From Indibacter alkaliphilus LW1 (lineage in GTDB: Bacteria > Bacteroidota > Bacteroidia > Cytophagales > Cyclobacteriaceae), in assembly GCF_000295935.2 (NCBI RefSeq), contig NZ_ALWO02000023.1:434001-498000 (forward strand): 64,000 bases of DNA. The letters are read 5' to 3'. Shown piece after piece: positions 41,522 through 51,168 of this stretch; the first letter of the stretch is position 1, and every line of letters starts with the position of its first letter. Below the pieces are notes generated by a model, which was not told the origin of the DNA, made no database searches, and saw only the letters and a list, made by a program, of their open reading frames with translations. The position numbers were made by a program, and so were the translations under genes.

Positions 41522-42942
41522 TAACGGTAAGCTGGGTTCTGAACCATGTTAGGATTAGTGAAAATTTCCGAATTGGGAATTGGGAAAACATATCTTCCTC
41601 TGTCTCCTATGGAATAAGTGGTAGAGCCAGTTGTTCTTGGTAGATCGGTGAAAACTTCAACAGCACGATCTGTTCTTGTCATGTCAAAGAATCTGTGTCC
41701 TTCAATAGCAAATTCAAATCTTCTTTCATCCAAAATCAGATCTACTAGTTCTTCACCACCGCTCGCTGAAGCATTGTCAAGACCTGCTCTGTTCCTAACC
41801 GCATTTAAATCATCAAGTCCACCGGAAACATTTCCTTGTCTGGCTCTGGCTTCAGCCCTGATCAGGTACATTTCAGCTATTCTGAGAACAGGTACGTTGG
41901 AGGCATTTTGTAGCTCATCAAATTTCGTGGAGTAATATACACCTCCAAAAGCCGGGTTCAATTCGATCAGATCACTTCTTTCATCAACCCCCTGACGCGC
42001 TAATAATTCCTGTGCAAATGGCTCATGAAAGCTTAGACCTCCACGGCCGTTTAAAGCTGCAGGAAAATACCACTGTCTGAATCCACTGAAATCCACTACA
42101 TTGTAATGCATCTCAAAAATAGATTCAGAAGAGAAGTCAGTCCTGAAGATATCTGAGAAGGGTTGTACCAATTCAAATGACCCTTGATTGATAACTTGTG
42201 ATGCCTTGGACTCAGCCTCAGACCAATTGTCCAAATACAGATGATACCTTGCTAACATTGCTGTGGCGGCTGATTTGGTCAACCTGGAACGGGAAAGGAA
42301 ATTACTCGCTCTAGACTCTGCCAGAAGGTTCTCTCCCTGCTCCAAATCCGCCCTTGCCTGATCCCAGGTAGCTTGTAGACTTGCTCTTTCCTTAAAAGCA
42401 TCTTCGTTCACACCTATGGATGGCTCTGTTTCTATAATGACACCAGCTTCTCCATATTTCCCAGGTATCCCACCAAAATAGGTAGCTAAATGAAAATACA
42501 TCATCCCTCTAAAAGCATAAGCCTGACCCAACATGTCATTTACCCTTTCTTGTGTCAAATCAGGTACATTTGGAGCGAATGCTATAATGTTATTGGCAAG
42601 ATCTATAGTTCTATAAATCTGCGTGTACAAATCATCAATCTCGGTATTGTCAGGAGTTTGTCTAAACTCATCGATTACATTGAAGTTATCCCAAGTATCT
42701 ACAGATTGGACCAAGTCTGAGGCCAATTCACCCAGAGTCTGAACTCTCCAATTGTAAACCAACTGGGCTTCATTGTACAATCCATTAAGCGCTGCCTCGG
42801 CATTTACCGCATTGGCAAAAGCTTCATCAGTTGCAATCTGAAATTGGGGATCTTGATCCAATACATTACAACTTATTCCCAGGCCTGAAAGGACTATAAA
42901 TCCTGCGGCCATTCCTTTATATAAATATTTTTTCATTTTCAT
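41521..42942 (-). CDS. SusD/RagB-family nutrient-binding lipoprotein
   Basis: A 473-residue outer-membrane lipoprotein. The signal ends in LGISCNVLD with a lipobox Cys. TPR-like helices dominate: QAYAFRGMMYFHLATYFGGI (about residues 140-160), typical of SusD, and RSRLTKSAATAMLARYHLYL. The C-terminus has VLRIAEMYLIRAEARARQGN (about 349-368), LILDERRFEFAIEGHRFFDM and a final MVQNPAYR, all standard for RagB/SusD. With SusC it forms a lidded TonB-dependent uptake complex. The co-transcribed peptidase suggests peptides as ligand, as in RagAB, but that is inferred. SusC ends 4 bases upstream. Confidence 0.95.
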   Translation of the reverse strand: MKMKKYLYKGMAAGFIVLSGLGISCNVLDQDPQFQIATDEAFANAVNAEAALNGLYNEAQLVYNWRVQTLGELASDLVQSVDTWDNFNVIDEFRQTPDNTEIDDLYTQIYRTIDLANNIIAFAPNVPDLTQERVNDMLGQAYAFRGMMYFHLATYFGGIPGKYGEAGVIIETEPSIGVNEDAFKERASLQATWDQARADLEQGENLLAESRASNFLSRSRLTKSAATAMLARYHLYLDNWSEAESKASQVINQGSFELVQPFSDIFRTDFSSESIFEMHYNVVDFSGFRQWYFPAALNGRGGLSFHEPFAQELLARQGVDERSDLIELNPAFGGVYYSTKFDELQNASNVPVLRIAEMYLIRAEARARQGNVSGGLDDLNAVRNRAGLDNASASGGEELVDLILDERRFEFAIEGHRFFDMTRTDRAVEVFTDLPRTTGSTTYSIGDRGRYVFPIPNSEIFTNPNMVQNPAYR

Positions 42943-42946
42943 GGCA

Positions 42947-45900
42947 TTAGAATGTTAAGTTTACTCCCAAAGTATAGGTTCTTGGCTGTGGCATTACAGC
43001 GATATCTACACCTGATACTAGGTTCGATGGACTTGTACTCACTTCCGGATCCAAGCCTGTATAATTGGTCCAAGTCAGCAAGTTCTGCGCAGCTGCATAG
43101 AATCTAGCTCTACCTACTCCGATCCTAGAGGTAATTGGAGAAGGCAAAGTGTATCCAATACTGGTGTTTTTCAATCTCAAGAATGATCCATCTTCAACAT
43201 GTCTTGATGGTCTCAAATCAGCACTGTAATTCCTGGAGGCCATTCTAGGAACGTCTGTCACATCTCCTGGCTGCTGCCACCTGTCCAATTGTTGCGCAGA
43301 ATAACCTGTAGTTCTTTCTCCTCCATGCTCAAAGAAGAATCTTCCGTAATTCAAAGTATTGTTACCTTCGCTGAACTGAAAGAAGGCCATAAAATCCCAA
43401 TTTTTGTAGTTAATCATATTGGTCCATCCACCTACGTATCTTGGAATTGCACTTCCGAATATCTGTCTGTGTACATTAGGGTTAAACTCTTCATCTCCCA
43501 TAGTATCCCAGATGATATCCCCTGTTTGTGGATCTACACCTTCTTGAACATGTACCCAGAATGAGTTTAGTGGATAACCTTCCTCTACCCTAACATAATC
43601 TCTTGTGAAAGTAGTGAAAGGAAAAGCCAGACGCTTCACCAAATTGTTGTTTCTGGAAATATTGAAGCTTGAAGTCCAAGTGAAATCCTCTTTTTCTATG
43701 ATCGCAGCATTGATTCCCAATTCAAAACCTCTATTTTCCATCTCTCCGAAGTTTTGTGTCAAAACACTGAATCCTAAAGATTTTGGAACAGGTACATTGA
43801 GTAAGAGGTCTTTGGTTTGCTTGTCATAATAATCAAAAGTCAAAGTCAATCTGTCATTCCAAAGCCCAACATCAAAACCCACATTAAATTGTGCAGTAGT
43901 TTCCCATCTTAAGTCAGGGTTAGCCAATTGGTTTGGTGCAATTCCTGGAGCATCTACATAAGAAGCCGGCCCTCCTGGTTGTCCAACACCCCCAAGGTTA
44001 AGTCCACCTCTCATTCCACCCCACAGACCTAGCGCCTGGAAATCACCAATACCTCCTTGGTTACCGGTGATACCATAAGATGCTCTTATTTTCATATCAG
44101 ACACTGTGCTTCTGATGCTTTCCATAAAACCTTCATCTATCATTCTCCAAGCACCTGCTACAGAAGGGAAATAACCCCATCTATTGTCAGCACCAAATCT
44201 GGATGAAGCATCTGCTCTCATGTTGGCCGTAAATAAATATTTCCCTTTGTAACCATAATTGATTCTGGTAAAATAGGATGCAATACCCCAAGAAGTCCCT
44301 GTTGAACTGGAATTCTTTACAGCGGCTGATTCAATTCTTTTGAATGAATTGGAAGGGAAGCCCTGACCAAATGCTTGAGTTCTTAAAAACTGATTCTCCT
44401 GGAGTGTATTACCCACAAGTAGGTTGATATTATTTTCACCGAAGTTTTTCTGATAGGTCAATACATTTTCATTGATCCAGTTATTACTTCTTGTTACAAA
44501 AGACTGGGCTGAACCGTTCAGGGCTGCACCAGCAGCTAAGAAGGTGTTGAAATACCTGTCTTCTTCGACTAGGTTGTTGTCAATGCTCCATGTACTTCTG
44601 AATACTAGTCCATCTGTAATTTCCCAATCAGCATACACGCTTCCGATAATCCGCGTGGTTTTCATCAGATAATCAGTTTCATTGGCTACTGCAACAGGAT
44701 TTTCCCAGAATGGTCTAAAGTAAGTTCCGTCATCATTGAGAATTGGGTAGTTGCTTGGATAGAAAAATGCTGTTGAAAGTGCACCTTCAATTGCATTACC
44801 ATTAAGCGCTCTATCTCTGGTATTTACAGAGTATGTTGCACTCGTCCCAATTTTTAACCTTGGAGTGACCATAAAGTCAAGATTCATCCTAGCACTGCTT
44901 CTTTCAAATTGTGCTGGCCTTACCAATCCCTCCTGGAAGAAATTGTTACCTGATACAAAATATTTAATCCTTTCGTCTCCACCCGCTACTGATGCATCCA
45001 GGTTTCTGATGGAACCCGTCTGGAAAATTTCATCAAACCAATTGGTGTCAATAGCCTGATCAGGATTTGCGAATGGAGCTTGATATGACTGACCAGCTGA
45101 ATTTGGTGCATCTAACGAACCATATCTATCCACCCAGTTGTTTCTGCTGGCTTCATTTTGAAGTCTCTCAAAAGTAGGTCCGTCTACACGCAGATCATTC
45201 GGACTTCTCCAAGGCTCAGAAATACCTCCATACATGCTGATGTTCACAACAGGTTTACCGGCCTTACCTCTTTTGGTAGTAATCAAGACTACACCATTAG
45301 CTGCTCTTGCTCCATAAATAGCGGTAGCAGATGCATCCTTTAAGATCTCCATAGATTCAATATCAGCTGGATTCAAATCCGCCAATGGATTTACTGGCTG
45401 TCCAAATGTGGTAGCTGCAATATTGCTTGCTATAATTGGCACGCCGTCAATTACATAAAGTGGATCTGAATTACCTGTGATTGAAGTTGTACCCCTGATA
45501 CGGATATTCATCCCTCCTCCTGGTTCACCGGATTCGGTGTTTACAACTACACCTGGGGCACGACCCTGAAGCAATTGGTCAGGTGAAGTGATGGGCAAAT
45601 TTTCAACGTCTTTCCCCTTGATAGAAGAAATAGAACTCGTCAAAGTTCTTCTGTCCTGCTCCCCGTATCCCACTACGATAATTTCGGATAGATTTTCGGT
45701 ATCAGGCACTAAAGTCACATTGATTGAACTTTGATTCCCTACTCTGATTTCCTGAGGATCATAGCCCACAAAAGAAAATACAAGTACATCATCCGCAGAA
45801 TTTACGGAAATAGAGTACCGACCGTCCAAGTCGGTAGCTGTTCCCACACCGGTGCCTTTCACCAGTATGTTGACCCCGGGGATCCCCTCGGGTTCATCCT

Positions 45901-45994
45901 CTGAAATCACGCGACCTGTTACAGTCCGTGACTGGGCGTATACACTCATTGCTCCCAGCAATAGCATACATGCCAATAGTAAAACTTTTCTCAT
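42947..45994 (-). CDS. SusC/RagA-family TonB-linked outer-membrane transporter
   Basis: A 1015-residue TonB-dependent transporter. After the signal peptide (LLLACMLLLGAMSVYAQ) comes a carboxypeptidase-regulatory-like domain (VTGRVISEDEPEGIPGVNIL, about residues 24-100). The plug domain follows, with DQLLQGRAPGVVVNTESGEP and DPLYVIDGVPI (about 175-190) and the SusC-type MEILKDASATAIYGARAANG (about 213-232). The rest is a 22-strand barrel ending in an aromatic strand (RTYTLGVNLTF). Together with SusD it imports large oligomers. The neighbourhood of several peptidases and no glycoside hydrolase or sulfatase makes peptides the likelier substrate. Confidence 0.97.
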   Translation of the reverse strand: MRKVLLLACMLLLGAMSVYAQSRTVTGRVISEDEPEGIPGVNILVKGTGVGTATDLDGRYSISVNSADDVLVFSFVGYDPQEIRVGNQSSINVTLVPDTENLSEIIVVGYGEQDRRTLTSSISSIKGKDVENLPITSPDQLLQGRAPGVVVNTESGEPGGGMNIRIRGTTSITGNSDPLYVIDGVPIIASNIAATTFGQPVNPLADLNPADIESMEILKDASATAIYGARAANGVVLITTKRGKAGKPVVNISMYGGISEPWRSPNDLRVDGPTFERLQNEASRNNWVDRYGSLDAPNSAGQSYQAPFANPDQAIDTNWFDEIFQTGSIRNLDASVAGGDERIKYFVSGNNFFQEGLVRPAQFERSSARMNLDFMVTPRLKIGTSATYSVNTRDRALNGNAIEGALSTAFFYPSNYPILNDDGTYFRPFWENPVAVANETDYLMKTTRIIGSVYADWEITDGLVFRSTWSIDNNLVEEDRYFNTFLAAGAALNGSAQSFVTRSNNWINENVLTYQKNFGENNINLLVGNTLQENQFLRTQAFGQGFPSNSFKRIESAAVKNSSSTGTSWGIASYFTRINYGYKGKYLFTANMRADASSRFGADNRWGYFPSVAGAWRMIDEGFMESIRSTVSDMKIRASYGITGNQGGIGDFQALGLWGGMRGGLNLGGVGQPGGPASYVDAPGIAPNQLANPDLRWETTAQFNVGFDVGLWNDRLTLTFDYYDKQTKDLLLNVPVPKSLGFSVLTQNFGEMENRGFELGINAAIIEKEDFTWTSSFNISRNNNLVKRLAFPFTTFTRDYVRVEEGYPLNSFWVHVQEGVDPQTGDIIWDTMGDEEFNPNVHRQIFGSAIPRYVGGWTNMINYKNWDFMAFFQFSEGNNTLNYGRFFFEHGGERTTGYSAQQLDRWQQPGDVTDVPRMASRNYSADLRPSRHVEDGSFLRLKNTSIGYTLPSPITSRIGVGRARFYAAAQNLLTWTNYTGLDPEVSTSPSNLVSGVDIAVMPQPRTYTLGVNLTF

Positions 45995-46235
45995 GGTATG
46001 ATAAATTTTAGTTAAGACAAGTCTAAATTCTTGACTTTTAACTAATTATCAAAACCATTTATATAATTATATTACAATAAAAATAATATTTTATACTAAT
46101 ATTTTAATTATTAATGATTTAAGTGAAACTTTAATACATATAATATTTTTTTTAAAAAATAAATATTGATAAAATATTATTTGTTTCTTTTAAATGAGGT
46201 TTTAAGTAGGGTTTATCGGTTCATCCCTATCTATT

Positions 46236-47519
46236 TTAAGCAAAAGGTTCTTCAATGGACGGGCTTGGTTGGGAAAAATAAACAGGTCCATTTTCTCCAA
46301 CATACATGCAATCTTCAACCCTAACTCCAAATTCACCTACTATATAAATACCAGGCTCATTACTGAAACACATACCTTTTGCCAAAGGAGTGTCATTTCC
46401 TCTAACCAGATTTGTCCATTCATGCCCGTCCATTCCTATTCCATGCCCCAGCCTATGGGAAAAATATTTGTAATCCGGCCCAAAGCCTCCATCACTGATT
46501 ACTTTTCTGGCCACAGCATCCAAGTCTTCGCACTTTACCCCTTGGTTTTTAGCCAATTCAAAAGCAGCAGTTTGTGCCTCTTTAGCCAAATTCCAAACCT
46601 CTTTATGTCTATCGGTAGGCTGCCCAAAAACAATTGTTCTGCTTATATCGGATTTATATCCCTCTATGGTGCAGCCACCATCTGCCAACACAACATCCCC
46701 TTCTTTTAAGTATTGAACCTTGCTGGAACCATGTGGAAACGCTGTCCATTCACCAAAATTTGCTCCAATGGAACCATTGGCTCCCAAGGCTTTATGCGCC
46801 TGAGAAGCTATTTCTCTGAAATCATCTTGACTCATGCCTTCATACAGTGAATCAAACAAAACCTTATAAGCTTCAATGGTGATATCGTTGGCTTTTTGCA
46901 TCAATGCAATTTCTGCTGCTGATTTATACATCCTACAACCTGCTGTAATAGGATCTCCAAGTACGTAGTTGAAACCCGAAGCTTCTTTTTTGATACCATC
47001 ATAAAGAAAAAATCTGCAACGCTCTTCTATACCCAATGTGCCTGTTCTACCGATTTTGTCGGAAAGTATACCCTTGACTACAGCATATGGGCTTTCATGT
47101 TCCTCCCAAGTTCTGATTTCTGATCCAAACTTAACCAATTCGCCCACTTTATCCTCTTCAAACTTTGGACAGATATACATCACATCTCCACTGGATGGGA
47201 TCACTGCTGCTACCATTCTTTCTGATAGAAAAAAATCAAAATCCAGAAAATATTTCATGCTTGTCCCTGGTTCGAGGAACAGGGCATCCACTTTATTTTC
47301 CCTCATCAGTTCCTGGGCTTTTGAAATCCTGGATTGTCTTTCTTCCCGGCTGATAGGCTTAACGTCAGCTGTCATATTTTTTAGCTTGCTAAAATCAGCA
47401 CGCAAAACTGATTTATTATCTCCTGTTGAGGAATAATTTTCAGAACATGACACAAAGGGCAAGGTTGCTGCAGGCGCTATTGCTGCGGCTTTGATAAAAG
47501 CTCTTCTGTTAAATTTCAT
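46236..47519 (-). CDS. Tat-exported M24-family peptidase (Xaa-Pro aminopeptidase-like)
   Basis: A 427-residue metallopeptidase with a twin-arginine start (NRRAFIKAAAIAPAA) that ends in a lipobox-like FVSCSEN, so it may be a Tat-exported lipoprotein. A creatinase N-terminal-like domain covers about residues 60-190. The pita-bread catalytic domain has the five metal ligands: Asp in LADGGCTIEGYKSDISRTI (two Asp), His in RLGHGIGMDGHEW, Glu in SNEPGIYI and Glu in VRVEDCMYV. Such enzymes remove an N-terminal residue preceding proline. Tat export suggests folding with metal in the cytoplasm. It lies directly before the SusC gene on the same strand and supports a peptide-degrading role for the locus. 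Confidence 0.9.
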   Translation of the reverse strand: MKFNRRAFIKAAAIAPAATLPFVSCSENYSSTGDNKSVLRADFSKLKNMTADVKPISREERQSRISKAQELMRENKVDALFLEPGTSMKYFLDFDFFLSERMVAAVIPSSGDVMYICPKFEEDKVGELVKFGSEIRTWEEHESPYAVVKGILSDKIGRTGTLGIEERCRFFLYDGIKKEASGFNYVLGDPITAGCRMYKSAAEIALMQKANDITIEAYKVLFDSLYEGMSQDDFREIASQAHKALGANGSIGANFGEWTAFPHGSSKVQYLKEGDVVLADGGCTIEGYKSDISRTIVFGQPTDRHKEVWNLAKEAQTAAFELAKNQGVKCEDLDAVARKVISDGGFGPDYKYFSHRLGHGIGMDGHEWTNLVRGNDTPLAKGMCFSNEPGIYIVGEFGVRVEDCMYVGENGPVYFSQPSPSIEEPFA

Positions 47520-47650
47520 GGTAAAGTGGTTTGGTTAATTCTGATTTCTTTCAATCAATGTTTCATCAAATTCAATAACTCCTTTTTCCGATTGGCGCAG
47601 CGATTCAGTAGGTTATCTCTAAATGTGCTAACAAATATTTTTTCTATCTA

Positions 47651-50600
47651 TTATCGCTTCAATCTCAGCTCTAAATCTCTGGACATCAAATACTGATTGA
47701 ATAAGGGTATTTCTTCATCGATCAATTTATTATACTGCACCTGTATGTCATCCAGTTGTTTTCTAAACACATCATAGACTTCCACTTGTTGATTGGTAGG
47801 TTTGAAATCAGCTCCAAAACCTCCTATATCACTGGCCAAAGCAGAAATTCTTCCATAAAGCTTCATGGGACTTCTAAAAGCATCTTCCCTTGCTCCTGTC
47901 AGGTTGACGTCGAACAACTGACCTTCCACCTTTAGGATTTTATCCTCCAACTCCCTTACCTTCTCAGCGACCTCTTCATCACTTTCAAGGATAATCAGTT
48001 CCTCCAACTCCTTTCTGATCTCCTCGATTTCATTGATTGCCACTACAACTTCATTCATGGCTTCATTTAATTTGAGTGAAAATTCAACCTGCTTTTCAAT
48101 ATCTTCAAGTGTACCTGCAGTATTTGGATCTTTGATTACTTCTACTGTCTGACTGACAGTTTGACCACCATCCACAATAACTCTAACCTCGTATTCTCCT
48201 GGCACCACTCTAGGTCCAAATTGTCCTCTATACAAATCCAGATCCCAAGTTACCAATGGCCTGAACTCTCTGCCCTCTAGTTTAACCCAAGGCTTATCAG
48301 GAGGAGACGCTAATAATCTTGGCTGTAATGTTGGCTCGTACCTTAGATCCCACCAAACTCGGTTGACCCCCTGTTCATTTTTACCAGCTATTGTCCTTAC
48401 CAAGCTCCCATCCTTCTTATAAATCTCGAGCTTTACTTCCTGAGCTTTTTTATTCAAATAATAATTGATATCCATTCCGTAAGGGGGATTGGCACCGGTA
48501 GTCATGGATCTACCTTCGGTTTTAATCCCCTGCAATTCATGGAATCTATAAGCAGGTCTTTGGTCAAAAAGGTGTACTCCTTTGGCTAAAACTTCCTCAT
48601 CCAACTCACGGATAGGTGTGATATTGTCTAGAATATAAAAACCTCTCCCATAAGTACCGATAACAAGGTCCCTGAAATTTTCCTGTATAGTCATCCAATA
48701 TATAGGTACAGGAGGTAGGTTATTTCTCAACCTAAACCAACTTTTCCCATCGTTTTTGGAAATGTAAAGACCCTTATCTGTCCCTGTATAAAGCAGTCCT
48801 GGAACCTCTGGATCTTCACGGGTGACGTGCACAAAACTAGATTCCGACTTTTCTATTCCTTCCGAAATTTTAGTCCAGGTCTGTCCATAATCAGAGGTCT
48901 TGTAGACATACGGATCAAAGTCTCCTAATTGGTGGGCGTCCACCGCAATATAAGCTGTGCCTGCATCATGTCTTGATGGTTCAATACTTGAAATGGTACC
49001 CAGTTCAGGTTTGCCCGGAATATTATCCGTGACATTCGTCCAGTTTTCACCACCATCTCTGGTAATATGTACCAGGCCATCATTTGAACCAACCCAAATC
49101 AATCCGTCTTCAAGATGGGATTCGGCTATTGCAAAGAGTACTGATGCATCAAAAGTCATCAGATTATCAATTGCTATTCCTCCAGAAGCTTGTTGATGGG
49201 ATTTATCATTTCTGGTCAGGTCAGGACTGATCACCTTCCAACTCTGTCCATAATCTTCTGTCTGATGTACAAATTGGCTTCCCACATACACTCTCTTGTG
49301 GTTATGGGGACTTATAAAAATAGGAAAAGACCAATGCCATCTATATTTCAAGTCTGCAGGAGCCCATCCGTATCCAGCTTCAGGCCATACTCTCACATCT
49401 CTAGCATGTCCGGTTCTTAGGTCATAAACCTGTAGGCCCCCATCATAGCATCCAGACCAAATAATATGGTTGTCTACGGGATCAGGTATAGCCCAGCCAC
49501 TTTCACATCCTCCTACAGCATGCCACAATCCCAACGGAATGCTTCCTTGGCGACTATTGCTTGGACCACGGTAAGAATATCCATCCTGCCTGTTTCCATA
49601 CACATTGTAAGGGATTTGATTATCCGTCCAAACATGGTACATCTGTGCATTGGGGAATACGTACTGTCTGTAAGTTTTTTGCTTGTTCAAGGTCACACCC
49701 ATTCCTCCGTCATGGGCTACCATTATCCTATTTGGATTTAATGGATCAACCCAAATGTCATGATTATCACCACCTGCTCTGTAGCCGGCATCTGCCAATG
49801 TTTTTCCACCATCTCTTGAAGTGCTGAACCTTACAGAAGCAAAATATACCTCATCAGGATCATCAGTGGAAACTCTCAGTCGGGTATAATAAGGCGCGCG
49901 TTCATTGATCGTATGGTTGATCATGGCCAGTTCCCAGCTATCTCCTCCATCCGTGGATTTCCAAAGCTGAGGACTGTCCATTTCAAATAGTGCATAGACC
50001 ACATTGGGGTCACTGTGAGCTATTGCTACAGAAGATTTTCCTACGGGGTTGTCAACCCCTCCTGGTAATCCATTATTCTTCATGGGTTCCCAGGATTTTC
50101 CTCCGTCTTTACTTCTATAAATCCCACCCCCAGGCCCACCGCTGGTTAAACCATAGGTTTTGATATCAATAGACCAAAAAGCAGCAAAAATGATATCTGG
50201 ATTTTTAGGATTCATGGCCAAATCACTGGCCCCTGTACCTTCATCCACAAAGAGTACATGATCCCATGTTTTTCCTCCATCGGAAGTTTTGAATATTCCT
50301 CTTTCTTGCTGAGGGGAATAGGTGTGGCCCAAAGCAGCTACATAGGCTACATCTGGATTTCTAGGGTCCACCTCTATCTGACTGATTCTTGCAGTTTCTT
50401 TAAGTCCCATGTGCTGAAAAGACTTCCCTGCATCAGTGGATTTATAAACTCCGTTCCCCATTGCATGTGCAGGACGGATAAGAAAAGTCTCACCTGTCCC
50501 TACCCAAACGTGATCTGGATTGCTTGGAGCCAAGGCCAGGGCCGAAACTGACGAAATATCCTGATCATCAAAAATAGAAGCCCAGGTACCACCTCCGTCT

Positions 50601-50806
50601 TCACTTTTATATAGCCCCCCGGAAGCCATACCCACATACATGGTCAGCATATCCCCGGGGACACCTCTAACTGCAATTGTCCGGTTCCCGTCAGGACCAA
50701 TAAATCTGAAATTCAATTGGTCAAAATTGGCAGGATCAATTTGTGCAAACGATTGAAACGGTATTAAAACAAGGAAATTTAGGAGAAGTAGTAGAGTTCT
50801 ATTCAT
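47651..50806 (-). CDS. Secreted BNR/sortilin-like beta-propeller protein
   Basis: A 1051-residue exported protein starting at the ATG at 50806, which gives a clear signal peptide (LLLLLNFLVLIPFQSFAQ); an upstream frame to 50878 adds no plausible signal. Residues about 40-720 contain many BNR/Asp-box blocks, for example GGLYKSEDGGGTWASIFDD, GVYKSTDAGKSFQHMG, GIFKTSDGGKTWDHVLF, YRSKDGGKSWEPM and YKTSDYGQTWTKI, forming beta-propellers like Vps10/sortilin. The C-terminal part has an Ig-like segment and a helical coiled-coil region (about 930-1000, rich in EEIRKELEEL). Databases often label it glycosyl hydrolase, but no catalytic residues of a sialidase are evident. It may bind proteins or peptides at the surface. 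Confidence 0.85.
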   Translation of the reverse strand: MNRTLLLLLNFLVLIPFQSFAQIDPANFDQLNFRFIGPDGNRTIAVRGVPGDMLTMYVGMASGGLYKSEDGGGTWASIFDDQDISSVSALALAPSNPDHVWVGTGETFLIRPAHAMGNGVYKSTDAGKSFQHMGLKETARISQIEVDPRNPDVAYVAALGHTYSPQQERGIFKTSDGGKTWDHVLFVDEGTGASDLAMNPKNPDIIFAAFWSIDIKTYGLTSGGPGGGIYRSKDGGKSWEPMKNNGLPGGVDNPVGKSSVAIAHSDPNVVYALFEMDSPQLWKSTDGGDSWELAMINHTINERAPYYTRLRVSTDDPDEVYFASVRFSTSRDGGKTLADAGYRAGGDNHDIWVDPLNPNRIMVAHDGGMGVTLNKQKTYRQYVFPNAQMYHVWTDNQIPYNVYGNRQDGYSYRGPSNSRQGSIPLGLWHAVGGCESGWAIPDPVDNHIIWSGCYDGGLQVYDLRTGHARDVRVWPEAGYGWAPADLKYRWHWSFPIFISPHNHKRVYVGSQFVHQTEDYGQSWKVISPDLTRNDKSHQQASGGIAIDNLMTFDASVLFAIAESHLEDGLIWVGSNDGLVHITRDGGENWTNVTDNIPGKPELGTISSIEPSRHDAGTAYIAVDAHQLGDFDPYVYKTSDYGQTWTKISEGIEKSESSFVHVTREDPEVPGLLYTGTDKGLYISKNDGKSWFRLRNNLPPVPIYWMTIQENFRDLVIGTYGRGFYILDNITPIRELDEEVLAKGVHLFDQRPAYRFHELQGIKTEGRSMTTGANPPYGMDINYYLNKKAQEVKLEIYKKDGSLVRTIAGKNEQGVNRVWWDLRYEPTLQPRLLASPPDKPWVKLEGREFRPLVTWDLDLYRGQFGPRVVPGEYEVRVIVDGGQTVSQTVEVIKDPNTAGTLEDIEKQVEFSLKLNEAMNEVVVAINEIEEIRKELEELIILESDEEVAEKVRELEDKILKVEGQLFDVNLTGAREDAFRSPMKLYGRISALASDIGGFGADFKPTNQQVEVYDVFRKQLDDIQVQYNKLIDEEIPLFNQYLMSRDLELRLKR

Positions 50807-51168
50807 ATTTGGGAATTGAAATGAATACTGAAAGGAATGTGAACATTTCCTTGATCTGAAGATAATTTGAAGGTACAAAAGAATCTATCTCGGCCTATTC
50901 AATAATATTTTAACGGTACTATGTTATTTTATCCATGCCTATTTTTATGCTAAGGGTCATCGCGATAAATAGCCATTTCAAGTAAAAAAACCGGAATTCT
51001 GGAAAAACGGGTTGTGATTTAGGTTTTAATCAAAAAAGGTCCAGAGAATTTAAAGCTCTCTGGACCTTTTTTAAACTATAAATATTTGTACAAAATCAAA
51101 CCGCGTCACTCATTTAAGAGAATTTTTTGTGAAGTGGTGCATTTAATTAAATTAATTTCAAACCGATG
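50807..51168. other. Intergenic region before the BNR-protein gene
   Basis: About 360 bases. It holds the terminator at 51032-51072 after the second S10 gene, leaving roughly 225 bases that should contain the promoter of the BNR-protein gene; no exact TAnnTTTG element was found there. No ORF or RNA gene was recognised. Confidence 0.45.
51032..51072 (-). terminator. Terminator after the second S10 peptidase gene
   Basis: AAAAAAGGTCCAGAG pairs with CTCTGGACCTTTTTT; nine GC-rich pairs plus A/T tracts make it strong in both directions. Confidence 0.92.

Noticed and set aside
46269-46709. 146-codon plus-strand open frame
   Set aside because: It lies fully inside the M24 peptidase gene on the other strand and has no family likeness.
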